A DNA stretch of 64,000 bases from an uncultured Pseudomonadota bacterium. Lineage in GTDB: Bacteria > Pseudomonadota > Gammaproteobacteria > Steroidobacterales > Steroidobacteraceae. The notes under the pieces are model-generated. The model did not search any database, was not told the origin of the DNA, and saw only the letters and a program-made list of their open reading frames with translations. The translations under genes were made by a program, and so were the position numbers. The stretch lies in NCBI GenBank assembly GCA_903862885.1, contig CAIOZU010000014.1, positions 1 to 64,000 on the forward strand, given 5' to 3'. Shown here in pieces: positions 8,142-17,048 of the stretch (within the stretch, counting starts at the first letter, position 1; every line of letters starts with the position of its first letter).

Positions 8142-10310
8142 ATGACTAAAGTCACGACCCGTGCAGCGGCTGCGGCCCAAGCGAGGCTGGAACAGCCAGC
8201 GAGCGTCGGCACGTCCGCTCAGGAGCCTATTTTTTTGCCGTCCACTGACTTTAATCGGCGTGCGCAAGTAGCGGATCCGATGCTGTATGACCGTGCGGAT
8301 GAAAATGTTGAGGCTTACTGGGCCGAGCAGGCGGCACGCTTGGACTGGATGGCACCTTGGACCCAGGTGCTTGATCAGTCTCGACCGCCTTTCTATAAAT
8401 GGTTTGTTGGCGGAAAACTCAATGTGTCGGTCAATTGCTTAGATCGACACTTAGCAAAGAACGGTGACCGGGTGGCTTATCACTGGGAAGGTGAGCCCGG
8501 TGACACCCAGACGATTACCTATTCCGACTTGCACGCCCGTGTCTGTCGCTTTGCGAATGCGCTGCGCGCACTCGGGGTGGGTAAGGGCGATACCGTGGCC
8601 ATCTATATGGGTATGGTGCCTGAGCTGCCCGTGGCGATGCTGGCGTGTACTCGTATTGGTGCGTTGCATACGGTGATTTTCGGCGGCTTCAGCCCAAAAG
8701 CCATTGCAGACCGCGTGATTGATTTGGCGTGTGCGACGGTGATTTGTCAGGACGAGAGTTGGCGTCACGGTGGAACGGTCGCTCTTAAAAAGCTGACGGA
8801 CGAGGCGCTTGTCTCCTGTCCCGCCGTTAAGAATGTGGTGGTCATCAAGCGCACCGGGAATCCAGTGGACTGGGTCTCTGGACGCGACCACTGGTATCAC
8901 GACTTAGTGGCCAGTCAGTCCACACAGTGTGCGCCCGAGCCGATGGATGCTGAGGATCCCCTGTTTGTGTTGTACACCAGCGGGACGACCGGCAAGCCCA
9001 AGGGCATTCTGCATACCACCGGTGGCTACTTGGTGGGGGCCTCTACGACGCATCGCCAAGTGTTTGATATTCGCGACGACGATGTGTACTGGTGTGCCGC
9101 TGATATCGGCTGGATCACCGGACATAGCTACATTGTCTATGGTCCTCTCGCCAATGGGGTCACTGGTATCTTGTATGAAGGCGCGCCAGGCACCCCGGAT
9201 AAGGATCGCATCTGGAAAATCATAGAGCACTATCGCGCCACTATTCTTTACACCTCGCCCACCGCTATTCATACCTTTATGAAGTGGGGTCCGGAGTATG
9301 TGCAGCGTCATGATCTCTCGTCGTTGCGTTTGTTGGGCTCCGTGGGTGAGCCGATCAATCCAGAGGCTTGGATGTGGTACCACACCTATGTCGGTGGCGG
9401 CCGTTGCCCTATCGTCGATACGTGGTGGCAGACTGAGACGGGCATGATCATGATTGCCCCCTTACCGGGGGTGATGCCTCTGAAGCCCGGCTCCGCTACC
9501 TTCCCTTTGCCTGGGGTGCGCGCTGACATTGTGAATGACAAAGGGGAGAGCGTTGCGCTTGGCGAAAGTGGCTTTTTAGTTCTTAAGGGCGCATGGCCTG
9601 CGATGATGCGTACGGTGTGGGGTGATGACCAGCGCTACATAAAAGCGTACTGGAGTGATTATCCTGGATGCTATCTGGTCGGCGACGGCGCGCGCTATGA
9701 TCAGGCCGGCTACTTCTGGATGCTGGGCCGGATCGATGATGTAATGAACGTCTCCGGACACCGCTTATCCACAATCGAAATCGAGAACGCGTTAGTCAGC
9801 CATCCAACGGTCGCTGAAGCCGCTGTGGTGGGTAGAGCCGATCCAATGACGGGTCAGGCCATCGCCGCCTTTGTCACGCTAAAAAATGGCGTGACCGGTA
9901 ACGACCAGTTGATCCAGACGCTCAGAAATCATGTGGCCGGTGAGATTGGTAAATTCGCACGACCCGCATCCATTGTGTTGATGGACTCGTTACCTAAAAC
10001 AGGGTCTGGGAAAATCATGCGTCGCTTGCTGCGGGACATCAGTGAAAAGCGTGCTCTGGGTGATGTCACTACCTTGACTAATCCTGAGGTGATGAGCGAC
10101 ATCAATGCCTCTGCGCGTCAGCCGACGCCGAAGGAAGATCCGCTCGATCCGCTGTTCACGTGGCTGCAGCGTCCAAAAGACATGCATACGCCTACACCGG
10201 CGCGCTGTCTCATCTGTGACTCAGACATGTGTCCAACCGCCACCGATATTCATGTGCTTGGCCACAACTGCCCAGAGTGCATGCGACGCGAGCATGCAAT
10301 TAAAGCGTGA
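8142..10310 (+). CDS. acetyl/propionyl-CoA synthetase-like enzyme with Cys-rich C-terminal tail
   Basis: AMP-forming short-chain acyl-CoA synthetase, 722 residues. The core (about 60-640) has [31 protein letters not shown], the acetate-pocket [16 protein letters not shown], the hinge region GRIDDVMNVSGHR and the acetylatable-lysine motif KTGSGKIMRRLL. It is about 70 residues longer than the second copy at 38384-40342. The extension ends with Cys689, Cys692, Cys697, His704, His708, Cys710 and Cys713, in the form CLICDSDMC...HNCPEC, which looks like a small zinc-ribbon. ATG 8142 follows AGAGGT; an in-frame start at 8085 lacks a good site. A GCCCTTG/CAAGGGC inverted repeat lies in the leader at about 8095-8115. 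The role is carboxylate activation into central metabolism; acetate versus propionate cannot be decided. Confidence 0.88.
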   Translation: MTKVTTRAAAAAQARLEQPASVGTSAQEPIFLPSTDFNRRAQVADPMLYDRADENVEAYWAEQAARLDWMAPWTQVLDQSRPPFYKWFVGGKLNVSVNCLDRHLAKNGDRVAYHWEGEPGDTQTITYSDLHARVCRFANALRALGVGKGDTVAIYMGMVPELPVAMLACTRIGALHTVIFGGFSPKAIADRVIDLACATVICQDESWRHGGTVALKKLTDEALVSCPAVKNVVVIKRTGNPVDWVSGRDHWYHDLVASQSTQCAPEPMDAEDPLFVLYTSGTTGKPKGILHTTGGYLVGASTTHRQVFDIRDDDVYWCAADIGWITGHSYIVYGPLANGVTGILYEGAPGTPDKDRIWKIIEHYRATILYTSPTAIHTFMKWGPEYVQRHDLSSLRLLGSVGEPINPEAWMWYHTYVGGGRCPIVDTWWQTETGMIMIAPLPGVMPLKPGSATFPLPGVRADIVNDKGESVALGESGFLVLKGAWPAMMRTVWGDDQRYIKAYWSDYPGCYLVGDGARYDQAGYFWMLGRIDDVMNVSGHRLSTIEIENALVSHPTVAEAAVVGRADPMTGQAIAAFVTLKNGVTGNDQLIQTLRNHVAGEIGKFARPASIVLMDSLPKTGSGKIMRRLLRDISEKRALGDVTTLTNPEVMSDINASARQPTPKEDPLDPLFTWLQRPKDMHTPTPARCLICDSDMCPTATDIHVLGHNCPECMRREHAIKA

Positions 10311-10329
10311 TGTGCGCGTCACGTCCGAG

Positions 10330-10354
10330 AGACTCATAGGGGAGTCTATTTTTG
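10330..10354 (+). terminator. rho-independent terminator after the acyl-CoA synthetase
   Basis: AGACTC (10330-10335) and GAGTCT (10342-10347) form a 6-bp stem with a 6-nt loop. They are followed by ATTTTTGG, 20 bp after the stop codon at 10310. The stem is short but the T run and position fit. Confidence 0.6.
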
Positions 10355-10443
10355 GCGTCCGGGCGCGGCGTGTGCTTGTAACTGATCCGTCTGGTTAAAT
10401 GATTTTATCAATGACACTGCAGCCGATCGATTAGGAGGCTTTT

Positions 10444-11727
10444 ATGATTCGACTTCTCGTCTTAATGGGTGTGCTACTTGGCGTGGTTTCTAGTGCGGCT
10501 GCAGAGGTAGTTGTCGTTACCGCAGATCACATGATTGATGTGATTGCAGGGCGAGTGGTTGATCATCCGCAGATCACTATTAAAGATGGACGTATTCAAT
10601 CCATTGGTCCCCAGGGCGTAGCCGTCTCCTCCGACGCGCGTCGGATCGACTTGGGTGCCGTCACACTGATGCCTGGCTTGATCGACATGCATGTGCATTT
10701 AACCTCCGACCCGCGCTTTAATGGGTACAAGGCGCTCCAGTTCACGGATAACTTTTGGACTGTGGTGGGCGTGTCAAATGCTAAAAAGACCTTGGAGGCA
10801 GGCTTTACCACGGTTAGGAATGTGGGCTCGCAGAACTACGACGATGTAGCGATCAAGCAGGGTATTGAGGCAGGGTATATCGTGGGCCCACGCATTGTGC
10901 CCGCGACCTATGCGATCGGCGCGACCGGTGGGCACTGTGATGTCACGGAGTTTCCACCGTCGATGTCGGTTCCCGCGCCCGCTGTGTCCGATGGGCCCGA
11001 CGCGATTCGCGCCACCGTGCGTAAGTTGAGAAAATATGGTGCGGAAGTCATTAAGTTCTGTGGCACGGGCGGGGTATTTTCCAAGACCGACTCGGTGAGT
11101 GGTCAGCAGTACTCCTTGATAGAGATGACCGCTTTAGTGCAAGAAGCCCATATGCTCGGTCTTAAAGTGGCGGTGCACGCGCATGGCGCGGCAGGCATCA
11201 AGGATGCAATCCGTGCGGGTGTCGATACAATCGAGCACGCCAGTCTAGGTGATGAAGAGTCATTCGCTTTGGCGCGCAGTCATGGCACTTACTTTTCAAT
11301 GGATATTTATGATGATGACTATATTTTGGCTGAAGGCGCGAATAATGGTACGTTCGCGGAGTCGCTAGAGAAAGAAAGACAGATTGGCCGCAAGCAGCGG
11401 GAGACATTTAAAGCGGCTACCGCCGCTGGCGTCAAAATGGTCTTCGGCACCGATGCGGGTGTTTATCCCAATGGAGATAATGCTAAACAGTTTGCCACCA
11501 TGGTGGCGTGGGGCATGACGCCCATGCAAGCCATTAAATCGGCAACGATTACGGCGGCCGAGGCGTTGGGGCGGTCTGCTGATGTGGGTGCCATCGAAGT
11601 CGGCCGCTATGCAGACTTGGTGGGTGTAGTTGGCGATCCTTTGGCAGATGTCACTCGCTTGCAGACGACGGCATTTGTTATGAAGGGCGGGCAGGTTGTT
11701 AAAAACACGATCGCAGTAGCACGATAG
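10444..11727 (+). CDS. secreted metal-dependent amidohydrolase
   Basis: Amidohydrolase-superfamily enzyme, 427 residues, with a Sec signal peptide (about residues 1-20, ending SSAAA), so predicted periplasmic. Metal-binding motifs are visible: DMHVHL (HxH, about residues 82-87), a central IKFCGTGG lysine region, HAHGAAG, the second histidine in DTIEHASLGD, and the catalytic aspartate in VFGTDAGVYP. The C-terminal EVGRYADLVGVVGDPL is the usual closing strand. The family resembles Xaa-Pro/Xaa-Arg dipeptidases and imidazolonepropionase-like hydrolases, so cleavage of small dipeptides or cyclic amides is likely. A strong Shine-Dalgarno (TTAGGAGG) precedes the ATG. The gene stands alone between a terminator and the next small gene. 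Confidence 0.88.
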   Translation: MIRLLVLMGVLLGVVSSAAAEVVVVTADHMIDVIAGRVVDHPQITIKDGRIQSIGPQGVAVSSDARRIDLGAVTLMPGLIDMHVHLTSDPRFNGYKALQFTDNFWTVVGVSNAKKTLEAGFTTVRNVGSQNYDDVAIKQGIEAGYIVGPRIVPATYAIGATGGHCDVTEFPPSMSVPAPAVSDGPDAIRATVRKLRKYGAEVIKFCGTGGVFSKTDSVSGQQYSLIEMTALVQEAHMLGLKVAVHAHGAAGIKDAIRAGVDTIEHASLGDEESFALARSHGTYFSMDIYDDDYILAEGANNGTFAESLEKERQIGRKQRETFKAATAAGVKMVFGTDAGVYPNGDNAKQFATMVAWGMTPMQAIKSATITAAEALGRSADVGAIEVGRYADLVGVVGDPLADVTRLQTTAFVMKGGQVVKNTIAVAR

Positions 11728-11849
11728 GTGCAGCGCCGCATTATGGTCGTGATCGGATGGTCATAGGTGCCTGTGTTCGAGGTCCGAAGGCGGGTGATTT
11801 GGTCGTGGAGATGTGTTTTATTTTTGGCTGATGAAGTCGGTATCGTTCT

Positions 11850-12278
11850 ATGAGAAACCTTGGAAGCCCTGATTTAAGTTCCGATCCTGACGTACGTTCT
11901 TATGTGAAAGACGAGGTGGTGACGGTTGAGTTTGCGCATCAGGCGGGATCACTTGAGAGTGCGGTCGGTGTGAATCACTATCAAGACAGAGATGCACTGA
12001 TTCAGGGTTCTACCGGCGATCGATGGTGTGTTGCGCGTGATCGTTTCGACGCGAAGTATCGAGCATGCCCTGGTACACAGCCTGGGATGCCGGGTCAGTA
12101 CCGCAATCAGCCGACTCCAGTACTGGCGAAGCAGGTGCATGAGTCTTTTAGTATTGCGCGTGTCGCCGGTGGCGACCTATTAAAGGGCGCACCGGGCGAT
12201 TGGTTGCTGGAATATAGCCCGGGTGATTATGGTTTAGTGGATCGAGTGCGCTTTGAGCGGGTCTACCGGTTGGTGTAG
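11850..12278 (+). CDS. PGDYG-motif protein of unknown function
   Basis: Protein of 142 residues with no signal peptide or membrane segment. The C-terminal GDWLLEYSPGDYGLVDRVRFERVY carries the motif that defines the PGDYG family. Upstream sections TGDRWCVARDRFDAKYR and YRNQPTPVLAKQ also look conserved from memory of relatives. No enzymatic function is established, and there are no catalytic motifs that I recognise. The 122-bp region before it shows no strong Shine-Dalgarno. A hairpin with T run follows. Its single-gene context gives no functional clue. Confidence 0.75.
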   Translation: MRNLGSPDLSSDPDVRSYVKDEVVTVEFAHQAGSLESAVGVNHYQDRDALIQGSTGDRWCVARDRFDAKYRACPGTQPGMPGQYRNQPTPVLAKQVHESFSIARVAGGDLLKGAPGDWLLEYSPGDYGLVDRVRFERVYRLV

Positions 12279-12293
12279 CCCGCTCCTCGTGGA

Positions 12294-12324
12294 CGTCGTG
12301 GCGCGAGCCGCGACGAGCGTTTTT
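12294..12324 (+). terminator. rho-independent terminator
   Basis: CGTCGTGGC (12294-12302) pairs with GCCGCGACG (12307-12315), with one G-T pair, around the tetraloop GCGA. AGCGTTTTT follows. It lies 15 bp after the PGDYG gene and before the convergent TonB receptor stop. Confidence 0.75.
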
Positions 12325-12343
12325 CAGGGTCGGCTAGCGACGG

Positions 12344-14887
12344 CTAGTGTCGATAAGAGAAGGTCACGCCGATGGTTCGGGGCCTGAAGGTATAGTCACG
12401 TTGCAGGCGGCTATCACCCGTACCTGGATCAATGGTGAAGGCATAGTTTGTTACGGTGTGCGTGTCGAATAAGTTATCGACGAACGCTGCAATTTGCCAG
12501 CTACCCACGGTGATGCCCGCACGCGCAGTGACAAAATTTGTAGCGGGTAGCGTGTAGTTAGCCGAATCGTATTGCAGTGAATTCGGATCTTGCCCGGGTG
12601 ATGCCCACTTGGCAGTGCCTTGATATTGATAATCGCCACGCACGAATTCATCGTAGCCGCCGACGCTGAAGCGATATTCCAACCCTACGGATGCCGTCAC
12701 GGGTGGTGCAGGTTGGCCACTTTGGCCGCTGATCGCATCACCTGATACGGCCACGGGACTGACCGCACTGCTGCCGCCGACGGAGCTTGACTTCGAATAG
12801 CGTGCATTGGTGTAACCGAGCGCTATTTCGGTGGTGAAATGGTCGGTGACCGCCCATTCTGCCTGCACATCCGCACCCTTTGCGATGGCCTCGCCGAGAT
12901 TTTGGATCCACGAGATTTGGCAGATCGGCGGTACCACGGTCTGCTGGATGTTATTCCACTTGATGTAATAGAGGCTGCTGGCGACTCGGAAGCGGTTATC
13001 AAAGTTGTTTTTCGTACCCAACTCATAGCTTTGCACGGTGTCTGATTTGTAGGTCTCAGGCGCTGTACTGATGCCGAAGTTGGTGAAGTCAGTCGAGCAC
13101 GCGTCAAACGGTACCGGATTGTTGGCACCACCCGGTCTAAATCCTTTTGAATAGGTGGCGTAGTACAAATTGTTAGGGTCGTGCTGGTAAGCGATGCTGA
13201 GCTTCGGAGTGAAAGAGTTCTCTTGCTGACTGCCGCTACCACTGGCGTTCGGCCCATAGAGTTGCGGGCCGCCTGTCAGGGAATTAAACGAAAACTTGTT
13301 GTTGGCAAAACGGGCGCCGACCGTCGCCTTTAAGGTGTCTGTCAAAGCGTACGTGGCCTCACCAAACCAGGCTAACTGCTCGTCAGTAGCCTCTGTATGT
13401 AAAAAGTAAGAGTCATCTGGATACGCGGCGTCAAAGGGTACGCCTACGTTGTTGGCATCATAAAACCAGGTCGTATAGGGTTCTCCGGTGAGCGCTAGAG
13501 AAAGCTGATTCAGCATCGGGTCATGGATCTGCTCGAGATAGCTTTGCCTATTCTTAGAGAAAAACACGCCCGTGGTCCACACGAGCGGCGCGTTGGAATC
13601 ACTGGATTGCAGGCGTATCTCTTGGGTGAAATTCTGCTGACCATTGTCGACCGTGGCTGGGGCGGTGTAGTGAGCAACACTGGCCGGCAGATGGATGCCA
13701 TGGCCGTCGAGCAATGGAAATTGCACAAGGGCGTCTTGTGGGAACACACCGGACTGATAAAAGCCAAGGTTATAGAGCGTGCCGTCGTAGCCCGTTTGTT
13801 CCTGGCGATGATAGTACGAGGTATTGGAGATCAGATGAAATGAACCAAAATCGCCATCCACTTTTAGCGCCGGTAGGTAGAACTTATCTGGTGCGGCCCG
13901 AGGGGCTGGGTTCGCGCTGACATACTGATTTTTGCTTGGATTTGAATAAATGGCCCAGTAATTGGAGACATCGCCGACCTTGCGGTCCTGATAGTAGATG
14001 CTCGGCGTTAAAGTCCAACGTGAGTCGGGCGCCCAAATAGCCGCTAAGCGAACCAGTGCGGAGCGTTGGTAGTTCGCGTTCTTGGTAATAACTTGGTTCG
14101 GTGGGTTATCGGTAGGGCTGACTCGATCTATCCAACCGCCCTCCCGTTGGTACCAGACCGTCGCGCGAACGCCTAAGACGTTATCGATCAGCGGGCCGCC
14201 GGCGGCCACCCCGGTCTCGACGCTGGCGCCACCGCCCTGAGTGAAGGACAACTCGTTACGACTATAGACGCTGTTGGTGGTGAGACTAGGCTGGGTGGTG
14301 ATGTAACGGACGGTTCCGCCTTCGGAGCCTGCTCCAAAGAGCGTCCCCTGCGGACCGCGCAGCACCTCGACCCGGTCGACATCGAAGGTTTTTGGAAGGG
14401 TCTCATCTGGATTAAAAGCCAACGCACGCATTTGGATCGGCGTGTCATCCACATAGATGCCTGTCGTGCCGGCGCCTCCCGTGGAGGCAATGCCGCGGAT
14501 GGAAATATTATTGGTACCGGAGCTATCGATGTTCACACCCGGCGTGAAGCGGGCTAGGTCTTGGATGTCTTTAATGCCACGGATATCAATGCTCTCCTGA
14601 CTCAATGCGGTGACGCTGAGTGGCACTTTGCTGAGACTTTCTTCATGTCGTGTGGAGGTCACGACGATCTCTTGAAGGCCGCCGGAGGCGGCCTCGCTGC
14701 TGCTTTGTGCGTGCACCGGTGAGAGGGCAAGGCTTGTGATGGCGGCTAAGCCGATCGCTCGGGTGTGCTGATCCAGGCGGCAAATCGGGGTCGCTGCGGT
14801 CAGACGGCGAGCGGCGCTCGCTCTAAGGGAGAAGGGAAAATAACTTAAGTATTTGATTATATTGTTCAATTTCTGTTTTTTCCTCAT
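12344..14887 (-). CDS. TonB-dependent outer-membrane receptor (candidate polyamine-locus receptor)
   Basis: Outer-membrane active transporter, 847 residues from ATG 14887 (GTG 14890 is adjacent). A long signal sequence ends at about residue 60 (SPVHA). A TonB-box-like EIVVTSTR (about 73-80) follows, then the plug domain with SISIRG-type NISIRGIAS, VEVLRGPQGTLFGAGSEGG and a 22-strand barrel region ending FRPRTIGVTFSYRH. The terminal residue is His rather than the usual Phe. It uses TonB-ExbBD energy to bring a bulky or scarce ligand into the periplasm. It is divergently transcribed from a spermidine-dehydrogenase-like gene, with two inverted repeats between them, which suggests that it imports a polyamine or polyamine conjugate. 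That substrate is inference from position; siderophore-type ligands are not excluded. Confidence 0.88.
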   Translation of the reverse strand: MRKKQKLNNIIKYLSYFPFSLRASAARRLTAATPICRLDQHTRAIGLAAITSLALSPVHAQSSSEAASGGLQEIVVTSTRHEESLSKVPLSVTALSQESIDIRGIKDIQDLARFTPGVNIDSSGTNNISIRGIASTGGAGTTGIYVDDTPIQMRALAFNPDETLPKTFDVDRVEVLRGPQGTLFGAGSEGGTVRYITTQPSLTTNSVYSRNELSFTQGGGASVETGVAAGGPLIDNVLGVRATVWYQREGGWIDRVSPTDNPPNQVITKNANYQRSALVRLAAIWAPDSRWTLTPSIYYQDRKVGDVSNYWAIYSNPSKNQYVSANPAPRAAPDKFYLPALKVDGDFGSFHLISNTSYYHRQEQTGYDGTLYNLGFYQSGVFPQDALVQFPLLDGHGIHLPASVAHYTAPATVDNGQQNFTQEIRLQSSDSNAPLVWTTGVFFSKNRQSYLEQIHDPMLNQLSLALTGEPYTTWFYDANNVGVPFDAAYPDDSYFLHTEATDEQLAWFGEATYALTDTLKATVGARFANNKFSFNSLTGGPQLYGPNASGSGSQQENSFTPKLSIAYQHDPNNLYYATYSKGFRPGGANNPVPFDACSTDFTNFGISTAPETYKSDTVQSYELGTKNNFDNRFRVASSLYYIKWNNIQQTVVPPICQISWIQNLGEAIAKGADVQAEWAVTDHFTTEIALGYTNARYSKSSSVGGSSAVSPVAVSGDAISGQSGQPAPPVTASVGLEYRFSVGGYDEFVRGDYQYQGTAKWASPGQDPNSLQYDSANYTLPATNFVTARAGITVGSWQIAAFVDNLFDTHTVTNYAFTIDPGTGDSRLQRDYTFRPRTIGVTFSYRH

Positions 14888-14927
14888 CACGACAGGATCA
14901 TCCGATACGGGCCTAAATCTTCCCCCT

Positions 14928-14972
14928 GTTGCCCACTAAGGGCAACGTCAATCTGAGATCTCAGATTTGACG
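14928..14972. promoter_or_regulatory. double inverted repeat, candidate operator between divergent genes
   Basis: Two dyads lie side by side. GTTGCCC-ACTAA-GGGCAAC spans 14928-14946. A perfect 18-bp palindrome, AATCTGAGATCTCAGATT, spans 14950-14967 and extends to 14946-14972 with a single-base bulge (CGTCAA / TTTGACG flanks). Their centres are about 21-22 bp apart, two helical turns. They lie 41 bp from the receptor ATG (14887) and 111 bp from the divergent dehydrogenase ATG. A dimeric repressor or activator site is likely; the GntR/FCD regulator at 18460-19122 is the nearest candidate. Confidence 0.6.
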
Positions 14973-15082
14973 ATTGGCAAGGGTGGGGGTAGCGTGTGAG
15001 TGCCGTGACGGCCAGTGTTTCACGGTGGGGCGGGCCGTGATGCGGAGCCCCTCATGAGTCAGTGAATCAACGAGGCGATCGC

Positions 15083-17017
15083 ATGCGACGAATGCAACAC
15101 CGATCGTATTCTGATCACGCCCTCGGCATGAACCGCGACATTTCGCGTCGTGATTTTATGCAGGGTGTGGCGATGAGTGCGGCGAGCTGTTGGGCCGCCC
15201 CTGCGTTGTCTCGTGGGCCGGACGTCTCTTTTGGTGCGCTGTCCGCTCAAGACCGACCGGGCTACTATCCGCCTCGCTTAACCGGACTCCGCGGGAGTCA
15301 CGCAGGGTCATTTGAATCGGCTCACGCTTTGCGTGACGGCGCGCCCTTGCCGACGCCAACTTTCTTAAAGGAAAGCTATGACTTGGTGGTGGTGGGTGCT
15401 GGCATCAGCGGATTAGCGGCTGCGCATTTTTATTTAGCGCACCATCCGCGCGCACGCGTGCTACTCCTTGACAACCATGATGATTTTGGGGGACATGCGA
15501 AGCGCAATGAGTTTGAGTTGAATGGGCATACGCGGTTGATGAATGGAGGTACTTTCTCGATTGAAAGTCCGCGTCCATATAGCGCGATCGCGGATGGCGT
15601 GCTGCGATCGATTGGCATCCATGCCGTGAGTCTAGCTAAGCGCGTGATGCATCCCGAGGTGTACGCGCGGATGGGCATGAAAGATGCCGTTTTTTTTGAC
15701 CGCGAGACCTTTGGTGCAGACTATCTCGCGGTGGGTTACAAAAGTAAGCCGATGCCTGAGTTCTTGGCGGGTACGCCGTTGTCACTTCAAGCTAAAGCCG
15801 ACATTGAGCGTGTGGAGACAGGCGCTGTTGATTATTTTAAGGGGCTTAGCTCCCTTGAAAAGAAGAAAAGACTGATGAAAATCAGTTACTACGACTATCT
15901 TAAAACGGTCGTCAAAGTAGACCCGGCGGTTCTGGCATTTTATCAGTCAAGAACGAAGGGCGAGTGGGGCGTCGGCATTGATGCGGTCTCCGCTTTGGAT
16001 TGCTGGGGCATTGGGTTGCCTGGCTTTGCAGGGCTACAGCTATCATCTGGGTCCATACCGGGGATGGGGTTTACGCCCGCTGGATATGCGGATACGGGCG
16101 GGTCCGTGTGGCTGCACTTTCCTGATGGCAATGCGACGATCGCGCGCGGTCTGGTGCGACAACTCATCCCGGCGGCTATCCCTGGAAAATCCATTGAGGA
16201 TCTGGTCACCGCACGCGTCGACTATGCCGAGCTTGATCGTTTAGAAGCGCCCGTGCGCCTGCGGCTCAATAGCACGGTGCTCGCGGTCCGCCATGTCGGA
16301 GAGGTGGATACAGCGTCACACACAACAGTCACCTACTTGCGTGACGGGCAGGCCTATGCAGTCAATGCCGGTCACTGCATCATGGCCTGCTACAACATGA
16401 TGATCCCGTACTTGATCCCGGAGTTGCCAGAGGCGCAGAAAACGGCCCTTCATGAGCTGGTTAAGACGCCACTGGTCTATACCAGTGTGGCGATTCGTCA
16501 CTGGCAGGCCTTTGCCAAGCTGGGCGTGAGCGAGATCATGGCGCCGGGTGGATATCACAGCTCGATTCGCCTGAATTACACGGTGGACATAGGTTCCTAC
16601 CAAAGTCCCCGATATGCCGATGAGCCCAATCTGTTGTGGCTGACCCGCACGCCCTGCAAAGCGGGACTGACCGAGCATGAGCAGAATCGTGTGGGTCGTG
16701 CGGAGTTACTCAACACCTCGTTTGAGGAGTTTGAGCGCCAAACGCGTGAACAGCTGCAGCGCATGTTAGCCGGTGGTGGGTTTGAGGCGGCAGATGACAT
16801 TATGGCGATCACTGTGAATCGCTGGCCGCATGGGTATGCGCCTGAGCATAACTCGCTGTTTGATCCAGACGTAACAGAGGCGCAGCAGGCTCATGTCCTC
16901 GGGCGTGCACGGTTTGGTCGAATCGCGATTGCCAATTCCGATGCAGGGGGCGGTGCCTACACCGATGTAGCGATCGAGCAGGGCTATCGAGCGGTATCTG
17001 AGCTCTTAAGTACCTGA
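15083..17017 (+). CDS. Tat-exported spermidine-dehydrogenase-like FAD oxidoreductase
   Basis: FAD-dependent amine dehydrogenase, 644 residues, similar in length and opening motifs to Pseudomonas spermidine dehydrogenase SpdH. A twin-arginine signal S21-R-R-D-F25-M is followed by a hydrophobic stretch to about residue 43, so export as a folded flavoprotein is predicted. Next come YYPPRLTGLRGSH (61-73) and the Rossmann dinucleotide motif G105-A-G-I-S-G110. NGGTFSIE and a C-terminal IANSDAGGGAYTDVAIEQG complete the FAD domain. The likely reaction is oxidative cleavage of spermidine (or norspermidine) to an aminoaldehyde and a diamine in the periplasm. ATG 15083 follows CGAGG at 8 bp spacing; ATG 15128 would also keep the Tat motif. 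It heads the plus-strand polyamine operon, 31 bp before the aminotransferase. Confidence 0.82.
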   Translation: MRRMQHRSYSDHALGMNRDISRRDFMQGVAMSAASCWAAPALSRGPDVSFGALSAQDRPGYYPPRLTGLRGSHAGSFESAHALRDGAPLPTPTFLKESYDLVVVGAGISGLAAAHFYLAHHPRARVLLLDNHDDFGGHAKRNEFELNGHTRLMNGGTFSIESPRPYSAIADGVLRSIGIHAVSLAKRVMHPEVYARMGMKDAVFFDRETFGADYLAVGYKSKPMPEFLAGTPLSLQAKADIERVETGAVDYFKGLSSLEKKKRLMKISYYDYLKTVVKVDPAVLAFYQSRTKGEWGVGIDAVSALDCWGIGLPGFAGLQLSSGSIPGMGFTPAGYADTGGSVWLHFPDGNATIARGLVRQLIPAAIPGKSIEDLVTARVDYAELDRLEAPVRLRLNSTVLAVRHVGEVDTASHTTVTYLRDGQAYAVNAGHCIMACYNMMIPYLIPELPEAQKTALHELVKTPLVYTSVAIRHWQAFAKLGVSEIMAPGGYHSSIRLNYTVDIGSYQSPRYADEPNLLWLTRTPCKAGLTEHEQNRVGRAELLNTSFEEFERQTREQLQRMLAGGGFEAADDIMAITVNRWPHGYAPEHNSLFDPDVTEAQQAHVLGRARFGRIAIANSDAGGGAYTDVAIEQGYRAVSELLST

Positions 17018-17048
17018 GCGACATTTTTTATTTTAGAGGTTTTCTATC

